A DNA stretch of 39,871 bases, from the NCBI GenBank assembly GCA_003251535.1, contig QKFD01000116.1:1-39871 (forward strand), written 5' to 3'. Source of the stretch: Chromatiales bacterium. GTDB lineage: Bacteria; Pseudomonadota; Gammaproteobacteria; Thiohalomonadales; Thiohalomonadaceae. The notes beneath the pieces are model-generated. The model made no database searches. It saw only the letters and a program-made list of their open reading frames with translations, and was not told where the DNA came from. Below are positions 1 through 7,290 of the stretch, one piece after another; within the stretch, counting starts at the first letter, position 1; the number at the start of each line of letters is the position of its first letter. A program made the position numbers and the translations under genes.

Positions 1-524
1 GGTAGCGGGGCAGAACGAGGTCACAGTACCTCTCACCTGATAAGGCTAAGGGGTCAGAGTCACCGGTTAGAGAAGTGCGCTGGAGTGAGTGTGAAAAGGG
101 TGAGTAATGGGTGGGTACCGAGCGGCATGGAACCTGGGGGTGTGGTTCAGTGAGCCTCTGGGGGCGTGGGTAGAGTGGGACTATAGGGGAGGGGGTGGGA
201 TCGGTTTTTCACCGAAATTTCACTTGGAGAGGGTGATGGAGTGGTTAGGTTATGTGAGTAGACATTTTTTATATAGTGGGATCGGTGATGGTCATGCTTG
301 ACAGTATATTAAAACAGCCGATAGGCTCCGCCTCCGTTGGTCTACGACCGGGACGACCTGCCTACGCAATGAAATTTTCTGTCCCTTATTTACGGTGTCT
401 CTCCGTCTTATAGGGCTCAGGGGGTCGTTTCACTCGGTGGGTGAATGCCGTTGTGCAGTCCGCCAAATCCCTCCGGCGATGGGCACACGGAGGTCCCTTT
501 TGCGCTGTTATTGGAGAGAAATGA
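1..524. other. Region without a recognised gene
   Basis: No open frame here resembles a known protein. The only candidate is a 64-codon plus-strand frame at 107-301, preceded by a weak purine run, with a tryptophan- and glycine-rich product that looks like translated noncoding sequence. A perfect TTGACA lies at 298-303, but the best -10 at 18 bp spacing (TAGGCT, 322-327) is poor, so I do not call a promoter. The stretch just before 525 probably carries the 5' region of the secreted-protein gene. Confidence 0.4.
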
Positions 525-1307
525 ATGAGGCACACAACTAGATTTGGTTTGACCTGCGCGCTGCTATTAGGGGTATCGGTCAGTGCGCACGCCGCGACAT
601 ACACGACCACGCCGACCACGTCACCGGCGGTGGGCCCGACGATCACCACCCCCAGTACGGGTTATGTAGTAACGGATAACTCAACGGCCGCTCTCTTGGC
701 CTTCTCCGCCGTTTCGCCGGGTGAGAGTGGATCGGGGGCGGGCTATGGCACCATCTCCAATCTGTCGATCCAGATCGCGCTGGGTGCAGGCGAGACGCTC
801 GGGGCAACCACCTTGGCGTTCGCTACCGGTAGTTTCGATGATGGGCTTCTGATTAAGGTCAACGGCATCACCATCGTTGACTTTGATTACAGTAACTACA
901 CGACCACGGCATTTGGTACCAAGTTTGGTAATGGTGTTGCCCCCTGGCAGCCCTGGACGAACGAAGGCAACCCCGTATTGAGCATCGATTTTCAGGCGGG
1001 CACCGTTGAGCTGCTGGTGGATACGGCAGGGGGTGGACGGGAAAATGCTCTGGATGACATGACGGGCAGTCCGACCCCGAATCCCATCCCTAGCCTAGAC
1101 TTTATGACCGGTGTCACCTTCAGCTCGGCCTATAAGAACTATGCGGGTCCGGGCAGCATCGGCGAGCAGTCCCTAGACTTCTCTGCCGCCATCTCTACCG
1201 CCTCTGCGGTGCCTGTGTTGGGGCCCTCAGCGAGCATCGCAAGCGTCCTGTTACTGCTGTTGGCCGCGGCTTATCGGATGAGCGGATCGCGTAGAGACTC
1301 CCTGTAG
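525..1307 (+). CDS. Secreted protein with C-terminal sorting-signal-like tail
   Basis: This 260-residue protein has an N-terminal signal peptide (residues 1-23, ending AHA before ATYTT). A Thr/Pro/Ser-rich stretch follows, then a beta-rich body with no catalytic motif I recognise. The C-terminus reads VPVLGPSAS, a leucine-rich membrane segment (about 237-249) and a short basic tail with Arg residues. That plan (Pro-containing motif, one helix, Arg cluster) resembles the PEP-CTERM/IPTL-CTERM class of exosortase-type sorting signals, although the motif itself is not canonical. A good Shine-Dalgarno GGAG at 513-516 sits 8 bases before the ATG; another ATG at 521 is out of frame. A strong terminator follows, so it is probably monocistronic. 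The likely location is the envelope or outside the cell; the function is unknown. Confidence 0.7.
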   Translation: MRHTTRFGLTCALLLGVSVSAHAATYTTTPTTSPAVGPTITTPSTGYVVTDNSTAALLAFSAVSPGESGSGAGYGTISNLSIQIALGAGETLGATTLAFATGSFDDGLLIKVNGITIVDFDYSNYTTTAFGTKFGNGVAPWQPWTNEGNPVLSIDFQAGTVELLVDTAGGGRENALDDMTGSPTPNPIPSLDFMTGVTFSSAYKNYAGPGSIGEQSLDFSAAISTASAVPVLGPSASIASVLLLLLAAAYRMSGSRRDSL

Positions 1308-1327
1308 TCTAGGTTGTTGTAGCGTTA

Positions 1328-1368
1328 CGGGGCGTAGTGCGTCTGCGTACTACGCCCCGCGTTATTTT
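1328..1368 (+). terminator. Rho-independent terminator after the secreted protein gene
   Basis: A perfect 11-bp stem (1328-1338 with 1349-1359) extends through a G-T pair and two G-C pairs to a TCTG loop and is followed by a T-rich run (TTATTTT, 1362-1368). It ends the plus-strand gene and abuts the stop codon of the convergent minus-strand gene, so it may stop both transcripts. Confidence 0.8.
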
Positions 1369-1778
1369 CAGGCATCACCTCCGCCGCCACCGCCGTCACA
1401 CCCACCTCCGCCATACCCACCTCCGTCATACCCACCGCCATCACTCTCGATACCATCATACGGGTGGTGTTGTACGCCGAAAGATGCAAGCCATTCATCG
1501 TCATCTCGCTGGGTATTAGGAGAGATGGCCTTGCCACCAATGAGGTACCTAAGTAGCCAAGGTAACCGACCCTGGAGCGCCTCGGGATCGTTCTGCCAGA
1601 TGAGTCGCAAGACGATGATCGCACCGACCCAAGGTAGCAGCCAGGCGAGCAGCAGCTGAGCCGCTTTTTGCGATGTCTCAAGGGTGATATCCCGTTGTAG
1701 CGCCCGCGAGGCGAGGAGGGCGAACCAGCCCCAGAGCAGGGCGGCCATTGCGATGCTGGTATAGACCACTATTGCCAT
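1368..1778 (-). CDS. Small membrane protein with glycine-rich tail
   Basis: This 136-residue protein has two hydrophobic segments (about 2-25 and 44-62) with a short polar stretch between them. A hydrophilic part follows, and the last ~25 residues are built from GGGYDGGGY- and GGGGCDGGGG-type units. The tail is encoded by an imperfect 15-bp tandem repeat near 1390-1440. I do not recognise the family. The start is supported by AAGGAG placed inside the end of the upstream gene, whose stop codon lies 3 bases before this ATG, so the two genes are translationally coupled. The single Cys in the Gly-rich tail is notable. Inference: an inner-membrane protein with a flexible tail. Confidence 0.6.
   Translation of the reverse strand: MAIVVYTSIAMAALLWGWFALLASRALQRDITLETSQKAAQLLLAWLLPWVGAIIVLRLIWQNDPEALQGRLPWLLRYLIGGKAISPNTQRDDDEWLASFGVQHHPYDGIESDGGGYDGGGYGGGGCDGGGGGGDA
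1390..1440. repeat. Imperfect 15-bp tandem repeat encoding the Gly/Tyr/Asp-rich tail
   Basis: On the plus strand the unit CATACCCACCTCCGT/C recurs with drift. In the minus-strand gene it encodes repeated GGGYD/GGGGCD units. Such repeats can change copy number in frame. Confidence 0.6.
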
Positions 1779-1781
1779 GCG

Positions 1782-2330
1782 TCATCTCTCCTTCAATCCG
1801 CATTGAGCGGTGTTCGTGCCTTGCAATGCCGCGAGCACCTCCAGTGCGATGGCGCCAAATGTCTTACCGATACCCGGGCGGTGGCTGGAGATCTCAACCG
1901 CTGAAGAGAGGTCCGCCAGGCGCTCTAGCAAGAGGAGGCGATGGCTTCCGTACTCTAGGAGCGCTTCGATAGCGTAGAACTGTCCCGTGTAGGTCAGCCA
2001 GGTGGCATAGGCCAGCTCACCGCCCTGCTCCGGGACCGTATTGAACGCCACCAGAATGCCCGCCGTAGGATCCAGGGAGGCCTCTAGCAGGAGCTGCGGG
2101 AGCCAGCATAGGAGGGGATCCGCTGCGCGGTAACGCCGAGCACTCTCACAGATAGAGGCCTGCATGAGTGCATTTTGCTGCTGCACATTCAGCTGACGTT
2201 TGGGCCGGCGTTTGGCGATGGCACTGCCTGCGGCTCCCGTAGTGCAGAGGGGTATGGGCCGCACAGGATTGCGTGGTGGTAGGGTCAAGGGGCCACCGCG
2301 GGCGCTTCTCTCATAGGCGATCTCTACCAA
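1782..2330 (-). CDS. Protein of unknown function, coupled to the downstream membrane protein
   Basis: The open frame encodes about 182 residues and I do not recognise it. The N-terminal ~50 residues are basic and proline-rich. The rest is helical, with Leu-rich stretches (LLCWLPQLLLEASLDP; YAIEALLEYGSHRLLLLERLADL). There is no signal peptide or clear membrane helix. The start is uncertain: TTG at 2330 has no Shine-Dalgarno, no ATG exists in the first 50 codons, and the frame is open upstream to a stop near 2391. Its end carries the ribosome binding site of the 136-residue membrane protein, so the pair forms one operon and may work together. The product could be a soluble partner of that membrane protein. 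Confidence 0.5.
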   Translation of the reverse strand: MVEIAYERSARGGPLTLPPRNPVRPIPLCTTGAAGSAIAKRRPKRQLNVQQQNALMQASICESARRYRAADPLLCWLPQLLLEASLDPTAGILVAFNTVPEQGGELAYATWLTYTGQFYAIEALLEYGSHRLLLLERLADLSSAVEISSHRPGIGKTFGAIALEVLAALQGTNTAQCGLKER

Positions 2331-2363
2331 GGTGGTGAAGGCGTGCCGCAGCGGTTGCCTGGG

Positions 2364-2394
2364 CTGGGGGGCCTCAGGTGATTGGCCCCCTCAG
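2364..2394 (-). other. Inverted repeat between methionine gamma-lyase and the next minus-strand gene
   Basis: GGGGGCC (2367-2373) pairs with GGCCCCC (2384-2390), with a further CTG/CAG match outside. No T run follows on the minus strand, so it is at most a weak attenuator or an mRNA-end hairpin for the lyase transcript. Confidence 0.35.
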
Positions 2395-2414
2395 CCGGCG
2401 ACGGCCTGCGTCCG

Positions 2415-3608
2415 CTACAGCCCCTCCAACGCCTGGAGGAGGTCATGCTGGAGATCGGCAGGTGACTCCAGGCCGATGGAGAGACGTACCAACCCTTCGC
2501 TGATCCCGTGGGCGGCGCGTACCTCGGGGGCGTAGGGGGCGTGGGTCATGGAGGCGGGGTGCTGGGCCAGCGATTCGCAATCCCCGAGGCTGACGGCGCG
2601 GGTGAAGAGCTGGAGGCGATCCAGGAAGCGGGTGCCGGCCTCATAGCCGCCCCGTAGCTCCAGGGCGATCATGCCGCCCGGGAGCGCCATCTGCCGCTGT
2701 GCCAACTCGCGCTGCGGGAAGTTGGGGAGCCCCGGATAGCTCACCTGGGCCACCGCCGGGTGGGTCACCAACAGCTCGGCCATGGTCTGGGCGCTCTGGC
2801 AGTGGCGCTCCATGCGCAGTTCTAGGGTCTTGAGTCCGCGCAGCACCTGCGCCGCATCCATGGAGGAGAGGCAGGCGCCGGTCATCTCCTTGACGCCGAA
2901 GCCGCGGAACTCCTGGATAAGCTCCGCCGGTCCCACCACCGCACCGGCGATGAGATCACCATGGCCGCCAAGATATTTGGTGGCGGAGTGGACCACTAGA
3001 TCCGCCCCCAGGGCCAGAGGGCGCTGGAGATAGGGGGTGCAGTAGGTGTTATCCACCATCACCAGGGCCCCGTGACGCTTGGCGATGGCGCTCACCGCGG
3101 CGATGTCGATGAGGTGCATGTTGGGGTTGGCTGGGCTCTCGAACAGCACCACTCGGGTGTTGGCGGTCAACGCCTCTTCCAGGTTGGCGGGGTCGGTCAG
3201 ATCAGCAAAGCGCACCTCGATGCCGAGCCGGGTGAGGCCGTGGTGTAGATAGCCGTAGGTGCAGCCGTAGAGGGTTTGGTCGGCCACCACCCCATCGCCG
3301 GCCCGCAGCAGGCTCCACAGGGCGCTGGTGATGGCCCCCATACCGGAGGCGGTGGCCAGTGCCGCCTCACCCCCCTCCAGCTCCGCCAGACGCGCCTCCA
3401 GCAGCGCTACCGTAGGATTGCCAACGCGGGAGTAGATAAAGCCCGGCTCCTCGCCCGTGAAGCGGCGCTGCCCTTGAGCGGTATCGGCAAAGGCGTAGGT
3501 GGAGCTGGTGAAGATGGGAGGAATGAGGGCTCCGTGGTACTCCAGGGGGTCATAGCCGTGGTGGATGGCACGGGTGGCAAAACCTAGGGGTCGATCGCGC
3601 TCCTGCAT
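2415..3608 (-). CDS. megL: L-methionine gamma-lyase (PLP-dependent)
   Basis: The product is a 397-residue Cys/Met-metabolism PLP enzyme of fold type I. It cleaves L-methionine to methanethiol, 2-oxobutyrate and ammonia in the cytoplasm. The N-terminal GFATRAIHHGYDPLEYHGAL and the VDNTYCTPYLQRPL and SATKYL blocks match the methionine gamma-lyase group closely. The PLP lysine is in SATKYL. TLYGC carries the active-site Tyr and the Cys typical of methionine gamma-lyase rather than cystathionine enzymes. I place the start at the ATG at 3608, because AGGAG (3618-3622) lies 9 bases upstream and the length then fits the family (about 398); a TTG at 3650 would add 14 poorly conserved residues. No met-pathway gene is adjacent. 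Other family members (MetB, MetZ) are less likely because of the Cys motif. Confidence 0.9.
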   Translation of the reverse strand: MQERDRPLGFATRAIHHGYDPLEYHGALIPPIFTSSTYAFADTAQGQRRFTGEEPGFIYSRVGNPTVALLEARLAELEGGEAALATASGMGAITSALWSLLRAGDGVVADQTLYGCTYGYLHHGLTRLGIEVRFADLTDPANLEEALTANTRVVLFESPANPNMHLIDIAAVSAIAKRHGALVMVDNTYCTPYLQRPLALGADLVVHSATKYLGGHGDLIAGAVVGPAELIQEFRGFGVKEMTGACLSSMDAAQVLRGLKTLELRMERHCQSAQTMAELLVTHPAVAQVSYPGLPNFPQRELAQRQMALPGGMIALELRGGYEAGTRFLDRLQLFTRAVSLGDCESLAQHPASMTHAPYAPEVRAAHGISEGLVRLSIGLESPADLQHDLLQALEGL

Positions 3609-3710
3609 GGGCAGCATCTCCTGCGAATGGTCGTTCTGGTGAGGGGGCAAGATAGTGGGGAATGGTGTCGGCGGTAAAGGTTGCGCCGCGAGCCGCCTGC
3701 CAAGCGGAGG

Positions 3711-4331
3711 CTAAACAGGTACTTCTCCCCCCTCCTGGGGGGGCCGATCACGCCACTCGGCCTGGGTTATGGCATAGCGCCACACCTCCCGTCCATGGAA
3801 CGCAAGCCGTTGACGCTGGCTGAACCCCGCCTTCTCCACCACCCGCAGCGAGGCGCCGTGGTCCGGTTCGACGATGGCGATCACCTGGGGGAGGCGGCAT
3901 ACGGCAAAGGCGTAGTGCAGGGTGGTGGTGACCGCCTCCGTCGCCAGACCCACGCCCCAGTGGGGGCGGGCGAGGCGGTAGCCCAGGGCGATCTGTTCGC
4001 CCTCTGCCAGGCGCTCCGGGGCGAGGCCGCAGAACCCTATGAACTCCCCGTCGGCGCAGGGGGTGGGAGAAACCGCTGCGACGCTATCGGCTTGGTTGAC
4101 CGAAAGGGGGCGCCGCACCAGTGCCCAGGGGCCCAGGCCGTCTTCTCGGCGGTAGCAGGCGCAGCACCAGTCGAGGAAACGCTGGGTGGCCGCCTGGTCG
4201 TGGACCCCGCCTACCGAGTAGCGCATCACCTCCGGGTCACTCAACATGGCCTGGAGTGGTGCGCTATCCGCCGGGGTCAGTTGGCGCAGGGTGAGGCGAG
4301 TGGTCTGGCTGACAATGGCGGGGTAGCGCAC
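3711..4331 (-). CDS. GNAT-family N-acetyltransferase (RimJ/RimL-like)
   Basis: This product of about 206 residues has the Acetyltransf_3 layout. An N-terminal TTRLTLRQLTPADSAPL strand-helix is followed by a core with GEFIGFCGLAP. Then comes the acetyl-CoA-binding region, ALGYRLARPHWGVGLATEA (Gln/Arg-x-x-Gly-x-Gly/Ala type), and ASLRVVEKAGF, the typical N-x-x-S-x-R-V-x-E-K-x-G-F block. It probably acetylates a protein N-terminus or a small molecule; the substrate is not predictable. It starts 44 bases after ftsX on the same strand and may be cotranscribed with ftsY-ftsE-ftsX. The start is ambiguous: GTG at 4331 or TTG at 4334, both served by AGGA at about 4341-4344. A central insertion rich in Ala/Ser/Val (about residues 75-95) is longer than usual. 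Confidence 0.8.
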   Translation of the reverse strand: MRYPAIVSQTTRLTLRQLTPADSAPLQAMLSDPEVMRYSVGGVHDQAATQRFLDWCCACYRREDGLGPWALVRRPLSVNQADSVAAVSPTPCADGEFIGFCGLAPERLAEGEQIALGYRLARPHWGVGLATEAVTTTLHYAFAVCRLPQVIAIVEPDHGASLRVVEKAGFSQRQRLAFHGREVWRYAITQAEWRDRPPQEGGEVPV

Positions 4332-4375
4332 CAATAGTCGTCCTGGCTGGAGGCCATGAGGGGATGGCGAGGCGG

Positions 4376-5305
4376 TCAGCTCGGTTCGATCTCGCGCAGG
4401 TGGCGTCCCACCGCCAGCCAGGCCCCCACCCAGCCCAGGCCGATCCCGCTCCCGAGGACCGTCAGTGAGGCGATGGTGTCGGGGCCGCTCAGCCGAAAGG
4501 CGCTGCTGTAGAGGATAGCGAGGCGGTCGATGGGCTCGGCCAGCAGATAGATCGAGCCATGTACCAGGGCCAGGGCCAGGCTCCCACCGAGGAGTCCATA
4601 CCAGAGGCCGGTGTAGAGGAAGGGGCGGCGGATGAAGGCGTCCGAACCGCCGATCAGCTTCAGTACCACCACCTCGTCACGACGATTCTGGATGGTGAGA
4701 CGGATGGTATTGCCGATCACCAGCAGCACCGCGGCGCCGAGCAATCCGGCCAGCACCAGAACCGCCTGCTGCCCCACCGCCATCACGGCATGGAGCCGCT
4801 TCAACCAGGCCATATCGAGCTGCGCCTGCTCTACCTCGGGCAGTGACTTGAGCTTATCCAGCAGCACCTCGGCCGCCTGTGGATCACTACTCTGCGGTTG
4901 CACCACCAAGACCGCCGGGAGTGGATTTTGGTCCAGCGCCTTCAAGGCGTCGCCAAAACCGGAGTAGTTGGTGAACTCCGCGAGCGCCTCCTCTTTGGTG
5001 ATGAGCTGTACCGTGGCGGCCCCCGTGCGGCCGCGCAGGCTCGCGGCGAGGCGAGTGGCCTGCTCATCCGTCACCTCTTGGTGGAGGAAGAGGGAGATAC
5101 GGGGGGTGGCATCCCAACCCGTGGCTATCCGCTGGAGGTTACCTAGCAGCAGATAGAGGCCGGTCGGCAGCGCTAGGGCGATGCCAATGACCGTGGCGGT
5201 CATGAGCGAGGCGAGGGGGCGCCGCAGCAGGTCCCGCAGGGTGCCAAACAGCGCCTCCAGGTGGCGCAGTATCCACAGTTCGAGGCGTACAAAGGGCCGA
5301 CTCAC
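4376..5305 (-). CDS. ftsX: Cell division protein FtsX (permease-like subunit)
   Basis: This 309-residue FtsX is the membrane partner of FtsE. In gammaproteobacteria the FtsEX complex activates septal murein hydrolysis through EnvC-type partners and takes part in divisome assembly. One membrane helix lies near the N-terminus (about 33-57). A periplasmic domain follows (about 60-170, with the EEALAEFTNYSGFGDAL region), then three C-terminal helices (about 178-200, 228-250, 278-300), and the FtsX/MacB fold is evident in NRRDEVVVLKLIGGSDAFI. The GTG start overlaps the TGA of ftsE by two bases (GTGA), so translation is coupled. rpoH, which often follows ftsX in gammaproteobacteria, is absent; a GNAT gene comes next. 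Confidence 0.95.
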   Translation of the reverse strand: MSRPFVRLELWILRHLEALFGTLRDLLRRPLASLMTATVIGIALALPTGLYLLLGNLQRIATGWDATPRISLFLHQEVTDEQATRLAASLRGRTGAATVQLITKEEALAEFTNYSGFGDALKALDQNPLPAVLVVQPQSSDPQAAEVLLDKLKSLPEVEQAQLDMAWLKRLHAVMAVGQQAVLVLAGLLGAAVLLVIGNTIRLTIQNRRDEVVVLKLIGGSDAFIRRPFLYTGLWYGLLGGSLALALVHGSIYLLAEPIDRLAILYSSAFRLSGPDTIASLTVLGSGIGLGWVGAWLAVGRHLREIEPS

Positions 5306-5991
5306 GGGGTGACCTCGGTCGTTGCCGGGCGGTCGGCACCGGCGATTAGGCGCCCCTCCTCCAGGGTGAGGGTGCGGTAGGGCAGCTCTTCAATGAGGGA
5401 GAGGTCGTGGGTGGCCACCAGCACCGTCACCCCCACCTGGTTAAAGGCGCGGAACAGCCCAAACACCTCCCGCGATAGCTCCGGGTCGAGATTGCCAGTA
5501 GGTTCATCCGCCAGCAGTAGCGATGGCCGATTGACCACCGCCCGGGCCAGCCCCACCCGCTGTTGCTCGCCGCCGGAGAGGGTGACGGGATAGGCCTTCT
5601 CCCGATGGAGCAGCCCCACCTTGTCGAGGGCGGCGCGCACCCGCTTGGCGGTCTCCTGATGGGTGAAGCCGGCGATCACCAGCGGTAGGGCGACGTTGTG
5701 GTAGACGGTGCGATCAAACAGTAGACGGTGGTCTTGAAAGACCACGCCGATCCGCCGCCGCAGCTCCGGGATACGTCTGCGGGCCAGTTTGGCCAGATTC
5801 TGGCCACCCACCAGCACCTGGCCAGTGGAGGCGCGCTCAATGAGGGCGATGAGCTTCAACAGGGTGCTCTTGCCCGCCCCAGAGCGACCGGTGAGGAAGG
5901 CCATCTCCCCCTGCTCCAAATGGAAACTGACCCCCGAGAGGGCCTCGTAGCCGTTCGGGTAGCGCTTGGTTACATCGACGAATCGGATCAT
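5302..5991 (-). CDS. ftsE: Cell division ATP-binding protein FtsE
   Basis: This 229-residue ABC ATPase drives FtsX at the septum. Visible motifs are Walker A GRSGAGKST (about 36-44), the Q-loop region VFQDHRLL, signature LSGGEQQR, Walker B LLLADEPTGNLD and the switch histidine in VATHD. FIRFVDVTKRYPNGYEAL-type N-terminal residues are typical of FtsE. The ATG at 5991 has no strong Shine-Dalgarno, and 117 bases separate it from the ftsY stop. That gap contains a GC hairpin (CCGGGGG/CCCCCGG at about 6030-6048) without a T run. The C-terminal 14 residues are loosely conserved. Confidence 0.95.
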   Translation of the reverse strand: MIRFVDVTKRYPNGYEALSGVSFHLEQGEMAFLTGRSGAGKSTLLKLIALIERASTGQVLVGGQNLAKLARRRIPELRRRIGVVFQDHRLLFDRTVYHNVALPLVIAGFTHQETAKRVRAALDKVGLLHREKAYPVTLSGGEQQRVGLARAVVNRPSLLLADEPTGNLDPELSREVFGLFRAFNQVGVTVLVATHDLSLIEELPYRTLTLEEGRLIAGADRPATTEVTP

Positions 5992-6108
5992 CAGGGGGTG
6001 TTGGCAGTGACGGCGAACAGGTTGGTCATCCGGGGGGGATACCCCCGGTAGCTATCCAATAATCCTCTCCCGGCGGTCGCGGCGGCGCCAGCGGCCACCC
6101 TGTCGGCC

Positions 6109-7164
6109 TCACCGCTCCAACAGGGCGTTGACGAACTCCTCGGCGCGGAACTCGCGGAGATCCTCGATCCCCTCGCCCACCCCGATGTAGCGGATGGGAA
6201 GCCCCATGCGTTTGGCCACGGCGAAGATAACCCCCCCCTTGGCGGTGCCATCCAGCTTGGTCAGCACCAGGCCGTCGATCCCCACGGCATCGTGGAACTG
6301 GCGTGCCTGGTTGAGGGCGTTCTGGCCGGTGCCGGCGTCGAGCACCAGCAGTACCTCATGGGGTGCCGAGGGGTCGAGTTTACCCACCACGCGCTTCACC
6401 TTCTTCAGCTCCTCCATCAGATTGCTCTGGGTATGGAGCCGGCCGGCGGTGTCGGCTATCACCACATCAATGCCGCGGGCCTTGGCCGCCTGCACGGCAT
6501 CAAATACCACGGAGGCGGAGTCGGCACCGCTGCCCTGGGAGAGCACCGGCACCTGGTTGCGCTCGCCCCACACCTGCAACTGCTCCACCGCTGCGGCGCG
6601 GAAGGTGTCACCGGCGGCGAGCATCACGGAGAGGCCAGAGTCTTTCAGCTGGCGGGCGATCTTGCCGATGGTGGTAGTCTTGCCTGCACCGTTGATGCCT
6701 ACCATCAGGATGACGTAGGGGCGGATCTCCTGGGGAATGACCAGCGGGCGCTCCACCGGATCGAGGATGGTGCGTAGGTTCTCCCGCAGCGCCACCATCA
6801 ACGCCTCGACATCCGCCAGCTGCTTGCGGGAGACGCGCCGGGTGAGATCGCCGATGATGGCGCTGGTGGCCTCCATGCCGACATCTGCGGTGATGAGCCG
6901 GGTCTCCAGCTCCTCCAGCAGCTCGTCGTCGATCTCCTTTTTGCCGAGGAAGAGGTTACCAAGCCCCTCGGTAAATTGATTGCGGGTCTTGGCCAGCCCC
7001 TGTTTCAGACGGCTGAACAGACCACTCTTGGTCGGTTTCTCCGCGACCGCAGGGGGGGCAACAGACGCCTCCTCCACCGGTTCAGGTGCAGGTGCGGCCT
7101 GCGTTTCGGGTTGCTGATCTGCCTGGGACGGCTGCTTGCCTTTGCCTTTTCCGAATCCGAACAT
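6109..7164 (-). CDS. ftsY: Signal recognition particle receptor FtsY
   Basis: This 351-residue SRP receptor GTPase docks ribosome-SRP complexes at the inner membrane for co-translational insertion of membrane proteins. The short N-terminal part (1-50, Gln/Pro/Ala/Glu-rich) replaces the long acidic A domain of E. coli. The N domain follows (about 50-140). The G domain shows G1 GINGAGKTTT (156-165), the DTFRAAA block (186-192), G3 DTAGR (238-242), G4 TKLD (302-305) and the C-terminal amphipathic region. It heads the ftsY-ftsE-ftsX order and lies divergent from the M16 peptidase pair, with about 126 bases between starts that should hold both promoters. Confidence 0.97.
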   Translation of the reverse strand: MFGFGKGKGKQPSQADQQPETQAAPAPEPVEEASVAPPAVAEKPTKSGLFSRLKQGLAKTRNQFTEGLGNLFLGKKEIDDELLEELETRLITADVGMEATSAIIGDLTRRVSRKQLADVEALMVALRENLRTILDPVERPLVIPQEIRPYVILMVGINGAGKTTTIGKIARQLKDSGLSVMLAAGDTFRAAAVEQLQVWGERNQVPVLSQGSGADSASVVFDAVQAAKARGIDVVIADTAGRLHTQSNLMEELKKVKRVVGKLDPSAPHEVLLVLDAGTGQNALNQARQFHDAVGIDGLVLTKLDGTAKGGVIFAVAKRMGLPIRYIGVGEGIEDLREFRAEEFVNALLER

Positions 7165-7290
7165 GGCCCTTTACCGGAACTTCGCGCCACCCCGACGGTC
7201 TTTCCGCCGAGAGACGCAAGTGGAATTGAGGGCGTATCCTAACATTTCGTTGGTTACTCCGGCAGATTGAGGAGAATACGGAAAAATCCT

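Noticed and set aside
107-301. 64-codon plus-strand frame
   Set aside because: There is no recognisable domain and the ribosome site is weak; its Trp/Gly-rich product looks like translated noncoding sequence.
298-327. TTGACA with a possible -10 as a promoter
   Set aside because: The -10 matches only 3 of 6 bases and the next convincing gene starts about 200 bases downstream.
3681-4337. Plus-strand frame of 218 codons opposite the GNAT gene
   Set aside because: The minus strand encodes a clear GNAT acetyltransferase; the plus frame has no domain.
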